This document shows positions 26,701 to 34,996 of a DNA stretch of 64,000 bases, piece by piece. Each line of letters opens with the position of its first letter. The stretch's first letter is position 1. This stretch comes from Candidatus Woesearchaeota archaeon (GTDB lineage Archaea; Nanobdellota; Nanobdellia; Woesearchaeales; JAHWHD01): positions 62,001 through 126,000 of the forward strand of contig JAHWHG010000003.1 in the NCBI GenBank assembly GCA_019323515.1, given 5' to 3'. The position numbers and the translations under genes are program-made. The notes beneath the pieces were generated by a model. The model was not told where the DNA came from. It saw only the letters and a list, made by a program, of their open reading frames with translations, and searched no databases.

Positions 26701-27503
26701 CTGATCTGAAACATAAGATAGAGGCATTGCTTTTTGCATCAGGAAGAAAGATGAAGGTAGATGAGATTGCAAAACTTTGTAATGCTACAAATATTGATGA
26801 TGTTAAGTCATCTTTGTACCAACTTAAAGAGGAGTATGATAAAAGGGATTCTTCTCTTATGCTTTTTGAGGAAGGTAATGCATGGAAGTTGAATGTAAAA
26901 GAAAGACACCTTGATGTAGTGCATAGTATTGTCTCTGAGACTGAGCTTTCAAAATCTTTAATGGAGACTTTAGCAGTAATTGCATGGAAGTATCCTGTGT
27001 TGCAGAGTGAGGTCATACATATAAGGACGAATAAAGCTTATGATCATCTTAAAGAGTTAGAGGAAATGGGTTTTATATCAAGAAGTGTCTCAGGGAGGAC
27101 TAAAAAGATTAAACTTACTGATAAGTTCTTTACTTATTTTGACCTCCCAAGTAAAGAGAGAGCTCAAGCTGTGTTTAGAAGGATTTTGCCAGATGAAATC
27201 AAGGAGAAGATAATCAGGGCAGAGAAAGAGATTATGGCCACTGAAAAGGCTATTGAAGAGGCTTTGGCTAAGAAGGTTGAACAAGCTGAGCAGGAGAAGA
27301 AAGAAGAGGAAGAGCAGAAAGCTAATGAAGAGGCTTTGAAGCAGGAACTTGAAGAGGATTCAAATATGGAAGAAAGTGAGAAAAAGAAGGTTTTGAATGA
27401 AGTGGATGTTCGAACTGAAGAATTTGTTCAAGGAGAAGTAAAGGATAATGTAGATGGCGATGAAGTTGATGATGAAGATAAACCTGAAGGTGAGGAGGAA
27501 TGA
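26697..27503 (+). CDS. scpB: Segregation and condensation protein ScpB
   Basis: 268 residues with two winged-helix domains; KIEALLFASGRKMKVDEIAK and LAVIAWKYPV are ScpB hallmarks, followed by KLTDKFFTYFDL. ScpB binds the ScpA kleisin in SMC complexes. The last about 80 residues are an acidic Glu/Asp-rich tail not needed by the family. Coupled on both sides by four-base overlaps (wHTH gene upstream, zinc-ribbon gene downstream). ScpA and SMC are not in the window. Confidence 0.88.
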   Translation: MTDLKHKIEALLFASGRKMKVDEIAKLCNATNIDDVKSSLYQLKEEYDKRDSSLMLFEEGNAWKLNVKERHLDVVHSIVSETELSKSLMETLAVIAWKYPVLQSEVIHIRTNKAYDHLKELEEMGFISRSVSGRTKKIKLTDKFFTYFDLPSKERAQAVFRRILPDEIKEKIIRAEKEIMATEKAIEEALAKKVEQAEQEKKEEEEQKANEEALKQELEEDSNMEESEKKKVLNEVDVRTEEFVQGEVKDNVDGDEVDDEDKPEGEEE

Positions 27504-27649
27504 TATTTCTATTGAAATGTCCTTCCTGTAAGAATGATATGAAGTATGCTACTAATGGCTCAATTCTTGAAAAAAAGCAGAAAAAATGTGTATATTGTGG
27601 CAAGTCCTTTGCTGTTAAAAATAGTGTTATTCAAAGGATTAAAGTATAG
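27500..27649 (+). CDS. 49-residue zinc-ribbon protein
   Basis: Starts at the ATG overlapping the scpB stop after GAGGAGGA. Two Cys pairs, CPSC and CVYC, are spaced as in a treble-clef or zinc ribbon, and the C-terminus is basic. Perhaps a DNA- or RNA-binding accessory of the ScpB operon; no family recognised. Confidence 0.65.
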   Translation: MIFLLKCPSCKNDMKYATNGSILEKKQKKCVYCGKSFAVKNSVIQRIKV

Positions 27650-27673
27650 GCTTTCTAATGCCTGATTTCACAA

Positions 27674-27706
27674 GGCTGAAACTGTAGAATTCGTAGGTTT
27701 CAGGCC
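27674..27706 (+). other. Hairpin between zinc-ribbon gene and gyrA
   Basis: GGCTGAAAC (27674-27682) can pair with GTTTCAGGCC (27697-27706) with one bulge. It lies after a stop codon and before the gyrA TATA box and could end the upstream transcript, although no T-run follows it directly. The flanks hold GGC(N8)GCC twice, around TCTAAT and TGTAAT. Confidence 0.35.
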
Positions 27707-27733
27707 CTGTAATGCCAGAATTCAATACAAACA

Positions 27734-27743
27734 TTTATAAATA
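27734..27743 (+). promoter_or_regulatory. gyrA TATA box
   Basis: TTTATAAATA lies about 28 bases before the gyrA ATG. This places the transcript start at or next to that ATG (leaderless) and argues that the acidic N-terminal extension is translated. Confidence 0.6.
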
Positions 27744-27770
27744 AACCTCATTTTCAATTTATTAGTTAAA

Positions 27771-30641
27771 ATGGATGAAAATAATGAAGAAATTCATGAA
27801 AATCATGATATGAACGTTGAAGACCCTTCTGAGGAAGAAAATGGGCAAAATGAGACTCCAATTGTTGTTAAAGATAGCGCTGAGCCTGTAAATGAAGATG
27901 ATGAGAATCCTGTGCTGGAGAAGCTTAGTACAGAAGTTCTTGCTCTAGAAGGTTTCAAATCAAAGATGGTCACGCCTGGAGCCAGTTTATCTGACAATTC
28001 CCCAACAAAGGAGCCTGAAAAAGAAGCTCCTGGTGCTAAAAGGGTTATGTCTCAGGTTATAGTTGATGAAATGAAAGCTAGTTTCTTAGATTATGCCATG
28101 TCTGTTATTGTTTCAAGGGCATTGCCGGATGTAAGAGATGGTTTGAAGCCTGTTCATAGAAGGATTTTATATGCTATGAACGAGATGGGGATGCTTCATG
28201 ATAAGCCTTACAAAAAGTCAGCAAGGATTGTAGGGGAGGTGCTTGGTAAATATCATCCACATGGGGATACTGCTGTTTACGATGCTATGGTAAGGATGGC
28301 GCAAGCATTTTCTCTTAGATATACTTTGGTTGATGGTCAGGGTAATTTTGGTTCGGTTGATGGTGACTCTGCAGCAGCTATGAGGTATACTGAAGCTAGG
28401 CTTGACAAGAGAGCTGAAGAGATATTAGATGATATCAAGAAAGATACAGTTGATTTTGTTCCTAATTTTGATGGTTCTCTTAAAGAACCCAGTGTATTAC
28501 CTTCTAAGATACCTAATCTTTTGGTAAACGGTAGTTCTGGTATTGCTGTTGGGATGGCTACAAATATCCCTCCGCATAATCTTACAGAGGTTGCAGATGG
28601 TACAGTTTATCTGATCGATAATCCTGAATGTTCTGTTAAGGACCTCATGAGTTTTATCAAAGGTCCTGATTTTCCTACGGGTGCGAGGATTTATGGCAGA
28701 GGAGGAATCAAGAGTGCTTACCTGTCTGGAAGGGGTCGAATCTGTATAAGGGCAAGAGCTGAGATTGAAGAAGCTAAGAATAAGCAGAAGATCATTATAA
28801 GGGAGATACCTTACATGGTAAATAAATCCATGTTAATTGAGCAAATTGCAGATATTGTAAGGGATAAACGGATAACCGGGATTTCTGACATAAGAGATGA
28901 ATCAGATAGAGAGGGTATGAGGATTGTGGTTGAGTTGAAGTCAGGTGCTAATCCTGATATACTTCTTAATCAGCTTTACAAGCATTCAAGGTTGCAAGTT
29001 ACCTTTGGTGTGATAATGTTGGCTTTAGTGGATAATGCTCCAAGGGTCTTAAACCTAAAACAGATGCTCCAGAGTTTCATTAGACACAGGCAGGTTATTG
29101 TAAGAAGGAGGACTGAATTTGATTTAAACAAAGCAAAGAAAAGGTTACATATTGTTGAGGGATTAATCGTTGCACTAGATAACATTGATCCTATGATTAA
29201 ACTGATTAAGGATTCAAAAGGTGTTAATGAAGCGAAAAATGCTCTGATGACTAATTATTCTTTGACAGAAATTCAGGCTCAGGCTATACTTGAGATGAGA
29301 TTGCAGAAGTTAACAGGTCTTGAGCAGGATAAGATTAAGGAAGAGCATGCAAGTCTCTTAAAACTGATTGAAGAGTTAAGTTCTATACTTGCTTCTGAAC
29401 AGAAGATACTTGATATAATTAAAAGTGAGCTTCTAGATATTAAAGAGAAATATGGTGATGAAAGAAGGACTGAGATTGTTGAGGGCCAGGGTATTGATAT
29501 TGAGGTTGAGGACCTTATTGAAGAGGAGAATATGGTTGTTACAATAACTCATTCAGGTTATATAAAGAGAGTTCCATTGTCTATTTACAAGCAACAGAGA
29601 AGGGGTGGAAAAGGAATAATAGCTACAAATACTAGAGAGGAGGATTTTGTTGAGCATCTATTCACAGCTTCTACGCATAGTTATATCTTATTCTTTACAG
29701 ATAAAGGTAAAGTCTATTGGTTGAAGGTTTATAACCTTCCACAGGGTTCAAGGACTTCGTTAGGTAAAGCTATAGTCAATCTTCTATCTCTCGATAAAGA
29801 TGAGAAAATAACCACTTTTATACCTGTGAAAGAGTTTAACGATGGGCATTTTCTTTTGATGGCCACTAGGAAAGGAATAGTTAAGAAAACAAGCATTAGT
29901 GCATACAGTAGACCAAGACGTGGTGGAATCATAGCTGTTGACTTAGTTGAAGGAGATCATTTAGTTAATGTTGTGATGACTTCTGGAGAGGATCAAATAA
30001 TGCTAGCAACTCAAAATGGTATGGCTGTGCGTTTTAGTGAGACTGATGTAAGGCCTGTTGGCAGGGGCGCTAAAGGAGTAAGAGGTATAAAGTTAAGGAA
30101 AGGCGATGTTGTTGTAGGTATTGTTAAGACCGACGAACAAAATTGTCTCTTAACAATTACAGAGAATGGTTATGGAAAGAGGACAAAGATAACTGATTAT
30201 AGGTTGATAAATCGCGGTGGTATTGGTGTGAGAAACATTATATGTTCTGAAAGGAATGGCAGAGTCATCGGTGTGATGGATGTTGAGGAAGGTAATGAAG
30301 TGATGCTTATATCCAAAGATGGAATAATAATAAGAATACCTGTCAATGGTGTTTCTGTTATTGGAAGAAATACTCAGGGTGTAAGGTTGATGAAGCTCAA
30401 TCCTGGTGATAAGGTTGTTGCAACTGCTAAACTTGTTGTTGAGGATGAAGATGTTGATGGGGAGGATTTTGATGGGGTAACTGATGGTTCTGAAAGTTCT
30501 CAGAGTTCTGACCCTAATCAAATTATTGAGACCAGACGGCAAGTAGAGGTTAATGAAGAAGTTGAAGATGCAGAAGAGATTCAAGATATAGATAATTTAG
30601 AGGATAATTCAGAAGATGAAAGGCCTAGTGATTACGCATAA
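27771..30641 (+). CDS. gyrA: DNA gyrase subunit A with acidic N- and C-terminal extensions
   Basis: 956 residues. The breakage-reunion core has the active-site tyrosine Y206 in AMRYTEARL and YHPHGD upstream; the C-terminal beta-pinwheel carries the GyrA box QQRRGGKGI at about residue 608, which marks gyrase rather than topoisomerase IV. About 84 acidic residues precede the usual start and about 60 follow the pinwheel. Introduces negative supercoils together with GyrB, which is not in this window. Bacterial in origin by family. The end overlaps the THUMP methyltransferase start by 26 bases. Confidence 0.95.
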   Translation: MDENNEEIHENHDMNVEDPSEEENGQNETPIVVKDSAEPVNEDDENPVLEKLSTEVLALEGFKSKMVTPGASLSDNSPTKEPEKEAPGAKRVMSQVIVDEMKASFLDYAMSVIVSRALPDVRDGLKPVHRRILYAMNEMGMLHDKPYKKSARIVGEVLGKYHPHGDTAVYDAMVRMAQAFSLRYTLVDGQGNFGSVDGDSAAAMRYTEARLDKRAEEILDDIKKDTVDFVPNFDGSLKEPSVLPSKIPNLLVNGSSGIAVGMATNIPPHNLTEVADGTVYLIDNPECSVKDLMSFIKGPDFPTGARIYGRGGIKSAYLSGRGRICIRARAEIEEAKNKQKIIIREIPYMVNKSMLIEQIADIVRDKRITGISDIRDESDREGMRIVVELKSGANPDILLNQLYKHSRLQVTFGVIMLALVDNAPRVLNLKQMLQSFIRHRQVIVRRRTEFDLNKAKKRLHIVEGLIVALDNIDPMIKLIKDSKGVNEAKNALMTNYSLTEIQAQAILEMRLQKLTGLEQDKIKEEHASLLKLIEELSSILASEQKILDIIKSELLDIKEKYGDERRTEIVEGQGIDIEVEDLIEEENMVVTITHSGYIKRVPLSIYKQQRRGGKGIIATNTREEDFVEHLFTASTHSYILFFTDKGKVYWLKVYNLPQGSRTSLGKAIVNLLSLDKDEKITTFIPVKEFNDGHFLLMATRKGIVKKTSISAYSRPRRGGIIAVDLVEGDHLVNVVMTSGEDQIMLATQNGMAVRFSETDVRPVGRGAKGVRGIKLRKGDVVVGIVKTDEQNCLLTITENGYGKRTKITDYRLINRGGIGVRNIICSERNGRVIGVMDVEEGNEVMLISKDGIIIRIPVNGVSVIGRNTQGVRLMKLNPGDKVVATAKLVVEDEDVDGEDFDGVTDGSESSQSSDPNQIIETRRQVEVNEEVEDAEEIQDIDNLEDNSEDERPSDYA

Positions 30642-31713
30642 GGGTTTTGAAGATGTATGTGCTAGCGAGATTTCTGAGTTAATTAAGACTAAATGTGAAG
30701 AAGGGGATTCTGTTGTTATTTTTGACGTGAACCAAGAGGTTCAACTTTGTGATCTTTGTTATAATGTGCAATCTGCTATCAAGGTAATGTCATTGTTGGC
30801 TGATTTTGAGTTCAGTTCTTTTGATGATATAGTTAATAAGCTTAAAGCTGTTAAAATTGCTGGCTTGCTGAAGAAAAAAAGTTTTGTTGTTAGATGCTTG
30901 AGAGAAGGCGATCATAGTTTTAATGGAAGAGATGTTGAGGCAGCTATAGGCGAGCTTGTACATGAGAAGTTTAAGGCAAAGGTTGATTTAGAGAATCCTG
31001 ATATTATATTATATGTTTATATCTATGATAATCATTGTTATTTTGGTGTTGATTATTCTGGTTTTGACTTAAGCAAAAGAAGCTATAAAATATTTTCAAG
31101 CCCCAGATCCTTGAGAGGTACGATTGCTTATTGTCTTGTAAGGTTGAGTGGTTTTAACAAAAAGAAGGTTTTGATTGATCCTTTCTGTAATGATGGTACG
31201 ATTGTGATTGAGACAGGGCTTTATGTATCTGGTTTTCCTGTGCATTATTATGATAGAGATAAGTTTGCTTTCCTTAAGTTGATGAAGTATGATTTTAAAG
31301 AGCCTGCAGGGATTGTTGAGGGACAGGTGAATGGTTCTGATCCTAGTCTTGCTTCTATAAGGGCGGTAAGTAAGAATTCTAAAGTAGCGGGAGTGTTTAA
31401 AGCGATTAAGACTTCAAGGGTTGATATTGAATGGCTTGATACGAAATTTGATAAGAATTCTGTTGATGTTGTGGTGACTCATCCGCCGATTCCTTCAAAG
31501 ATACATAAAGAGGAAGAGATTAAGAAGATTTATCGTGAGTTTTTTTATCAGTGTGAGTTTATACTTAAGGAGAAAGGTAAGATATTTGTGATTGCAAAGA
31601 GGGTTGATCTTTTGAAGCAAGAGGGAGAGAAGCAGAGCTTTAAGGTTTGTGAAGAACGTGAAGTTATGACTGGGAGTGAAAGCTTGATTGTTTTGGGTTT
31701 TGTTAAAGCGTAA
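30616..31713 (+). CDS. THUMP-domain RNA (guanine) methyltransferase
   Basis: 365 residues. The N-terminal about 160 residues have the ferredoxin-like/THUMP pattern ending FDLSKRSYKI; a Rossmann SAM domain follows with motif I DPFCNDGTIVIET. Motif IV reads THPPIPSK where Trm14/RlmL-type N2-guanine methyltransferases usually have N/D-PPY/F, so the catalytic position is altered to His-Pro-Pro-Ile. Likely a tRNA m2G enzyme or a relative with changed activity. Overlaps gyrA; RNase P RNA follows at once. Confidence 0.72.
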   Translation: MKGLVITHKGFEDVCASEISELIKTKCEEGDSVVIFDVNQEVQLCDLCYNVQSAIKVMSLLADFEFSSFDDIVNKLKAVKIAGLLKKKSFVVRCLREGDHSFNGRDVEAAIGELVHEKFKAKVDLENPDIILYVYIYDNHCYFGVDYSGFDLSKRSYKIFSSPRSLRGTIAYCLVRLSGFNKKKVLIDPFCNDGTIVIETGLYVSGFPVHYYDRDKFAFLKLMKYDFKEPAGIVEGQVNGSDPSLASIRAVSKNSKVAGVFKAIKTSRVDIEWLDTKFDKNSVDVVVTHPPIPSKIHKEEEIKKIYREFFYQCEFILKEKGKIFVIAKRVDLLKQEGEKQSFKVCEEREVMTGSESLIVLGFVKA

Positions 31714-31715
31714 TC

Positions 31716-31724
31716 TTTATATAG
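31716..31724 (+). promoter_or_regulatory. rnpB TATA box
   Basis: TTTATATAG lies 23-31 bases before the first base of RNase P helix P1, just after the stop of the preceding gene. Confidence 0.6.
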
Positions 31725-31746
31725 GCAGCAAACTTCTATATGTGCA

Positions 31747-32078
31747 GTAGGGAGGTGGTTAACTTACGGTAATGTTGTCTTTTTGTTTAAATACAAAAGA
31801 TGACTCACTGAGGAAAGTCCGCCCACTATAAAAAAAGGCCACTTGTGGGAGCAAGCTCTGGAAACAGAGGGCAATGTCTCAGAAACGGCACGGTCTTTTG
31901 ACAATGGAATGATGCTGTGAAGTTCCTGGTGACAGGGATGAGAACCAGCTGACGTCTCAAAAGAATACGTTGAAACGGTCAACCCTGGCTAGTGCAACTC
32001 GTTATGAGGCTTAGTAAAATGTTAACAGGAACCTTCCTTTAATGGGGTTCTACAGAAGGCGGCTTATAGCTTCCCTAC
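31747..32078 (+). ncRNA. rnpB: RNase P RNA
   Basis: Helix P1 is formed by GTAGGGAG at the 5' end and CTTCCCTAC at the 3' end. The universal CR-I block GAGGAAAGTCCGCC, a CR-IV/V-like ACAGAAGGCGGCTTAT near the 3' end and GGAAACAGAGGGCAATG (specificity domain) are present in the right order. About 332 bases, normal for an archaeal type A RNA. Catalyses removal of tRNA 5' leaders. Confidence 0.93.
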
Positions 32079-32140
32079 ACTTTAATTTATTAATGTGATT
32101 CAGTAAAATTTTTATATTAGGGTTTTAGGTTAATAAAAAA

Positions 32141-32320
32141 ATGTCAAGAGATAATAAGATTTCAATGCCTACATCTACGGCAGGGATTACTAGGTTTAGT
32201 GATGCGTCTAAAAGTAAAGTATCCTTCAAGCCTGAGTATGTGATAGTGTTTGTTATTGTTGTAGCTTTAATAATCATACTATTGCATCTTTATGGTGCAA
32301 GATGGTTAGGTATTGCATAA
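32141..32320 (+). CDS. secG: Preprotein translocase SecG / Sec61-beta
   Basis: 59 residues. The N-terminus MSRDNKISMPTSTAGITRF matches archaeal Sec61-beta (the MPTSTAGI stretch); a single C-terminal transmembrane helix follows (VIVFVIVVALIIILL). Third, non-essential subunit of the SecYEG channel. It is followed closely by NAC, so two factors acting on nascent chains are adjacent. Confidence 0.88.
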   Translation: MSRDNKISMPTSTAGITRFSDASKSKVSFKPEYVIVFVIVVALIIILLHLYGARWLGIA

Positions 32321-32354
32321 AAAGTTTTTTGAAGTTTTATTTTAAGAGGTAATA

Positions 32355-32696
32355 ATGATGCTTCCAGGAATGAATCCTAAAAAGATGCAGCAGATGATGC
32401 AGAAGATGGGTATCAAGCAAATTGATATCCCTGCGACTGAAGTCATAATAAAAACTGGTGATAAGGAATTAGTCATTACTGAGCCAAAAGTCAGTAAGGT
32501 TAATATGATGGGTCAAGAGACATTTCAGGTAGTAGGGAATGTTCATGAACGCGAGAGTGTCTCAGAACTTGTGGTGAGTGATGATGATATCCAGACTGTC
32601 GCAGACCAGGCTGGTGTTTCAATTGATAAGGCTAAAGAGGCTATAATTGCAGCGAATGGAGACTTAGCTGAGGCGATTTTGAACCTTCAAAGCTGA
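32355..32696 (+). CDS. nac: Nascent polypeptide-associated complex protein
   Basis: 113 residues. The N-terminal PGMNPKKMQQMMQKMGI, the NAC beta-barrel (VIIKTGDKELVITEP and QETFQVVG) and a C-terminal UBA domain (VADQAGVSIDKAKEAI) are complete. A homodimeric ribosome-associated factor in archaea. GAGGTAATA precedes the first ATG. Confidence 0.93.
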   Translation: MMLPGMNPKKMQQMMQKMGIKQIDIPATEVIIKTGDKELVITEPKVSKVNMMGQETFQVVGNVHERESVSELVVSDDDIQTVADQAGVSIDKAKEAIIAANGDLAEAILNLQS

Positions 32697-32748
32697 GATT
32701 TATAAAATCACAAGATTTTTAAAGTTCTACACTATAACATAATAAATT

Positions 32749-33240
32749 ATGGAAAAATATCAAGAGGCGCGAGATAAGGCTATAAAATATATAAAAACGG
32801 CTGATCACATGCTTTCTGTGACTTATCCGGTTGTTAAGGATACTAAGCTTTTAGTAGCAGTCATGGATAATATTTTCCTGAGTTTAACAAGTTCAATGGC
32901 GGCAATCTTATACTTTGATAGATTGTTTAAGCAGATACCACCTTTTCATAATACCTTTGAATCAAAGCTTAATATGTTCAAAGAGAAGTCAATGCATCTG
33001 CATGGCCTTGATGAAAGTTTTATTAGGCTGATGATGGATATAAAGGAGATTATTGTTCAGCATAAGGAAAGTCCAATGGAATTTTCAAGGAACGATAAAT
33101 TCGTCATATGCAATAAGGATTATAAGATGCGAACTCTCACTACAGTTCAGATGAAGGAGTATATTGCAAAGACTAAAGTCTTTGTAAGTAAGATGAATGA
33201 GGTTGTGAATAAATATGAAGGAATATTTAAAAGACGCTAA
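32749..33240 (+). CDS. Helical protein of unknown family (first of trio)
   Basis: 163 residues, almost entirely helical, beginning MEKYQEARDKAIKYIKTADHML. A TATA-like element lies in the 50-base gap upstream. Its end overlaps the next gene by 26 bases. The two encoded proteins share an opening of the type K..L/I..ADH/VDHL followed by long helices, suggesting distant paralogues of a HEPN- or four-helix-bundle type. No catalytic motif seen. Confidence 0.6.
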   Translation: MEKYQEARDKAIKYIKTADHMLSVTYPVVKDTKLLVAVMDNIFLSLTSSMAAILYFDRLFKQIPPFHNTFESKLNMFKEKSMHLHGLDESFIRLMMDIKEIIVQHKESPMEFSRNDKFVICNKDYKMRTLTTVQMKEYIAKTKVFVSKMNEVVNKYEGIFKRR

Positions 33241-33667
33241 AGAAGAATTGAAAAGAGTTGATCATTTAATCTTTGTCAGTCTAAAGTATACAAGGACTGT
33301 AGATGTTATTAGAAGCATTATTGATAGACTTATCAATGCATGTGATTTTATTGTTGACCAAACATTAGACTATGCAAAAAAAGATAAGAAAATTGACGAA
33401 ATACCTAAACTTCCTGGTCCTAAGTGTGATATTGTGAAAGAGGTATATTCTGATGATAAGGAACTTAATCAGTTTATTGATTTTTATCTGATGTTAAGGA
33501 AGATTATGAGGTTAGAATATACAAGAAATATTGAGTACAGGCGACATGTTTATATGGGAATTAACCTTGATGGAGAAGAGTTGAGGATTAATATTGATAT
33601 TATGCAAGAGTATTATGATAAGATTAAAAATTATTTTAATTATGTGAATAACCTGAAAGAGGATTAA
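33215..33667 (+). CDS. Helical protein of unknown family (second of trio)
   Basis: 150 residues, helical, with YLKDAKEELKRVDHLIFVSL matching the layout of its upstream neighbour. It overlaps that gene by 26 bases and is one base from the next gene. No HEPN RxxxxH motif is evident. Probably forms a complex with its neighbours. Confidence 0.6.
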   Translation: MKEYLKDAKEELKRVDHLIFVSLKYTRTVDVIRSIIDRLINACDFIVDQTLDYAKKDKKIDEIPKLPGPKCDIVKEVYSDDKELNQFIDFYLMLRKIMRLEYTRNIEYRRHVYMGINLDGEELRINIDIMQEYYDKIKNYFNYVNNLKED

Positions 33668-33668
33668 G

Positions 33669-34178
33669 ATGGTAGAACTAAAAAAGAGGTTGAAGCAAAA
33701 GGGTTGGCCAGAGGATATTGCAAAGAAGACTGAGGAGATTTTAAGTTCTCCAGAGAAAAAAGAGAAGCATGTTATGTTCGGTAAGACTATGTCTGGTTAT
33801 ATGTTTTGGCTTGGGCTTATAGTATTGACACTTTGCATGCTTGGGATAGCTTTTTTCTTGATTCCATTCTTTATTGTGGTAACTAATTATTTCTTGCACT
33901 TTGTCATAATGGCTTTAGCTATTGTGTTTGGCTTGTTATTTGATTTCATAATCAAAGACATTGAACACTTAGATACAAAACATCATGTATTTGCTGCATT
34001 ATATATTCCAATAATGGCAATAAGTTTTCTGGCAATCTCTGTAGCTATATCTAATAGGGTTGATGAGTTGCTGGGAGTTACATTGCATAGAACTCCTTGG
34101 GGGATTAGCATAGTGTTTGTGATCACATTCATGGTACCTTACCTGATTAGTTTGATTAAAAAGAAGCGGAATAAGTAG
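33669..34178 (+). CDS. Four-helix membrane protein (third of trio)
   Basis: 169 residues. A basic cytoplasmic N-terminus of about 40 residues (LKQKGWPEDIAKKTEEIL) is followed by four transmembrane helices and a Lys/Arg tail. Co-transcribed with the two helical proteins upstream, which it may recruit to the membrane. Function unknown. Confidence 0.6.
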   Translation: MVELKKRLKQKGWPEDIAKKTEEILSSPEKKEKHVMFGKTMSGYMFWLGLIVLTLCMLGIAFFLIPFFIVVTNYFLHFVIMALAIVFGLLFDFIIKDIEHLDTKHHVFAALYIPIMAISFLAISVAISNRVDELLGVTLHRTPWGISIVFVITFMVPYLISLIKKKRNK

Positions 34179-34182
34179 AAAT

Positions 34183-34192
34183 ATTTATAAAA
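34183..34192 (+). promoter_or_regulatory. tRNA-His TATA box
   Basis: ATTTATAAAA lies 29-38 bases before the tRNA 5' end, directly after the stop of the membrane-protein gene. Confidence 0.5.
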
Positions 34193-34220
34193 ATCCTATT
34201 TTTCTTGTGTTCTATACCAT

Positions 34221-34341
34221 GGCGGCTGTGGTGTAGCCTGGCAGCACAGAGGACTGTGGATCCTCTAGCCCGAGTTCAAACATACTCACTGGCGTTCGTA
34301 GCTTACAACGCTAGGAGCGTTGAAAGTCTCGGCAGCCGCCC
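34221..34341 (+). tRNA. tRNA-His(GTG) with a T-loop intron
   Basis: An encoded G-1 pairs with C73, the hallmark of tRNA-His; the acceptor is GCGGCTG/CAGCCGC, D-stem GTG/CAC, anticodon stem GAGGA/TCCTC with loop CTGTGGA (anticodon GTG). The T-stem CCGAG/CTCGG is split by 46 bases (34281-34326) after TTCAAA; the last T-loop base follows the intron. This intron has the same position and length as that of tRNA-Leu and also ends GAAAG before the T. Confidence 0.9.
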
Positions 34342-34361
34342 TTTTAAATCATACCATAACC

Positions 34362-34369
34362 TTTAAATA
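34362..34369 (+). promoter_or_regulatory. TATA box before the rpsM leader
   Basis: TTTAAATA sits between tRNA-His and the structured leader; a start about 25-28 bases downstream would fall near 34391, so the leader would be transcribed. Confidence 0.45.
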
Positions 34370-34395
34370 CCACCTATCAGTTTTACGTTAATATT

Positions 34396-34488
34396 AGTCT
34401 GGAGTTAACCTTTGGGTCTCCTGGTCTTAACTGAGATTAAGACCGTAAGCATGGCTTATGACATTATAGAAATTCTATGATGTTAAGT
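34396..34488 (+). ncRNA. Structured leader upstream of rpsM (four hairpins)
   Basis: Four consecutive hairpins: GGAG..ACC/GGT..CTCC; GGTCTTAA/TTAAGACC with a six-base loop (perfect eight pairs); GTAAGC/GCTTAT; and ACATTATAG/CTATGATGT. It lies between a TATA box and the uS13 start. It is either a cis-acting ribosomal-protein leader or a separate small RNA. No tRNA, 5S or SRP features fit. Confidence 0.5.
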
Positions 34489-34532
34489 AATAGCTTGTTA
34501 CAAGAATATAAGGAGTAATATCAAATAATAAA

Positions 34533-34994
34533 ATGGCATTCAGACATATTGTAAGGGTAGCGAATACAGACCTAGATGGTAATAAAAAGATAGTTAATTC
34601 TCTAAGAAAGATAAAAGGAGTGTCTTTTATGTTTGCAAATGCTGTGTGTGCTGCATTAAATTTAGATGCTGCTTCTAAGACTGGAAATCTTGATGAAGAT
34701 ACTGTAAAAAAGATTGAAGATGTTGTAAAGAATCCTTCTAAGCATGGCTTCCCTGCATGGATGTTTAATAGGAGGAACGATTTTGAGGAAGGCACTGATA
34801 AACATATAATCTCAACTGATTTGATGTTCGTTATTGATAATGATATTAAAAGGCTTAAAATGATTAGATGTTATAGAGGAGTAAGGCATATGTCTGGTAA
34901 GCCAGTACGTGGCCAGAGAACTAGATCTAATTTCAGAAGAAGTAAAGGTAAGGCAATGGGAGTAAAAAGAAAGAAAGGTAAGACAGGTAAATAA
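34533..34994 (+). CDS. rpsM: Ribosomal protein uS13
   Basis: 153 residues, complete archaeal S13: FRHIVRVANTDLDGNK at the start, KIEDVVKNP, and the basic C-terminus with RHMSGKPVRGQRTRSN that contacts the 30S head. First gene of the archaeal S13-S4-S11-RpoD operon; three bases separate it from rpsD. Confidence 0.96.
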   Translation: MAFRHIVRVANTDLDGNKKIVNSLRKIKGVSFMFANAVCAALNLDAASKTGNLDEDTVKKIEDVVKNPSKHGFPAWMFNRRNDFEEGTDKHIISTDLMFVIDNDIKRLKMIRCYRGVRHMSGKPVRGQRTRSNFRRSKGKAMGVKRKKGKTGK

Positions 34995-34996
34995 AC

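Noticed and set aside
31764..31982. 72-codon minus-strand frame
   Set aside because: Inside RNase P RNA; chance frame.
34396..34488. 5S rRNA or further tRNA
   Set aside because: No closing helix, no T-arm and too short for 5S; only hairpin structure is supported.
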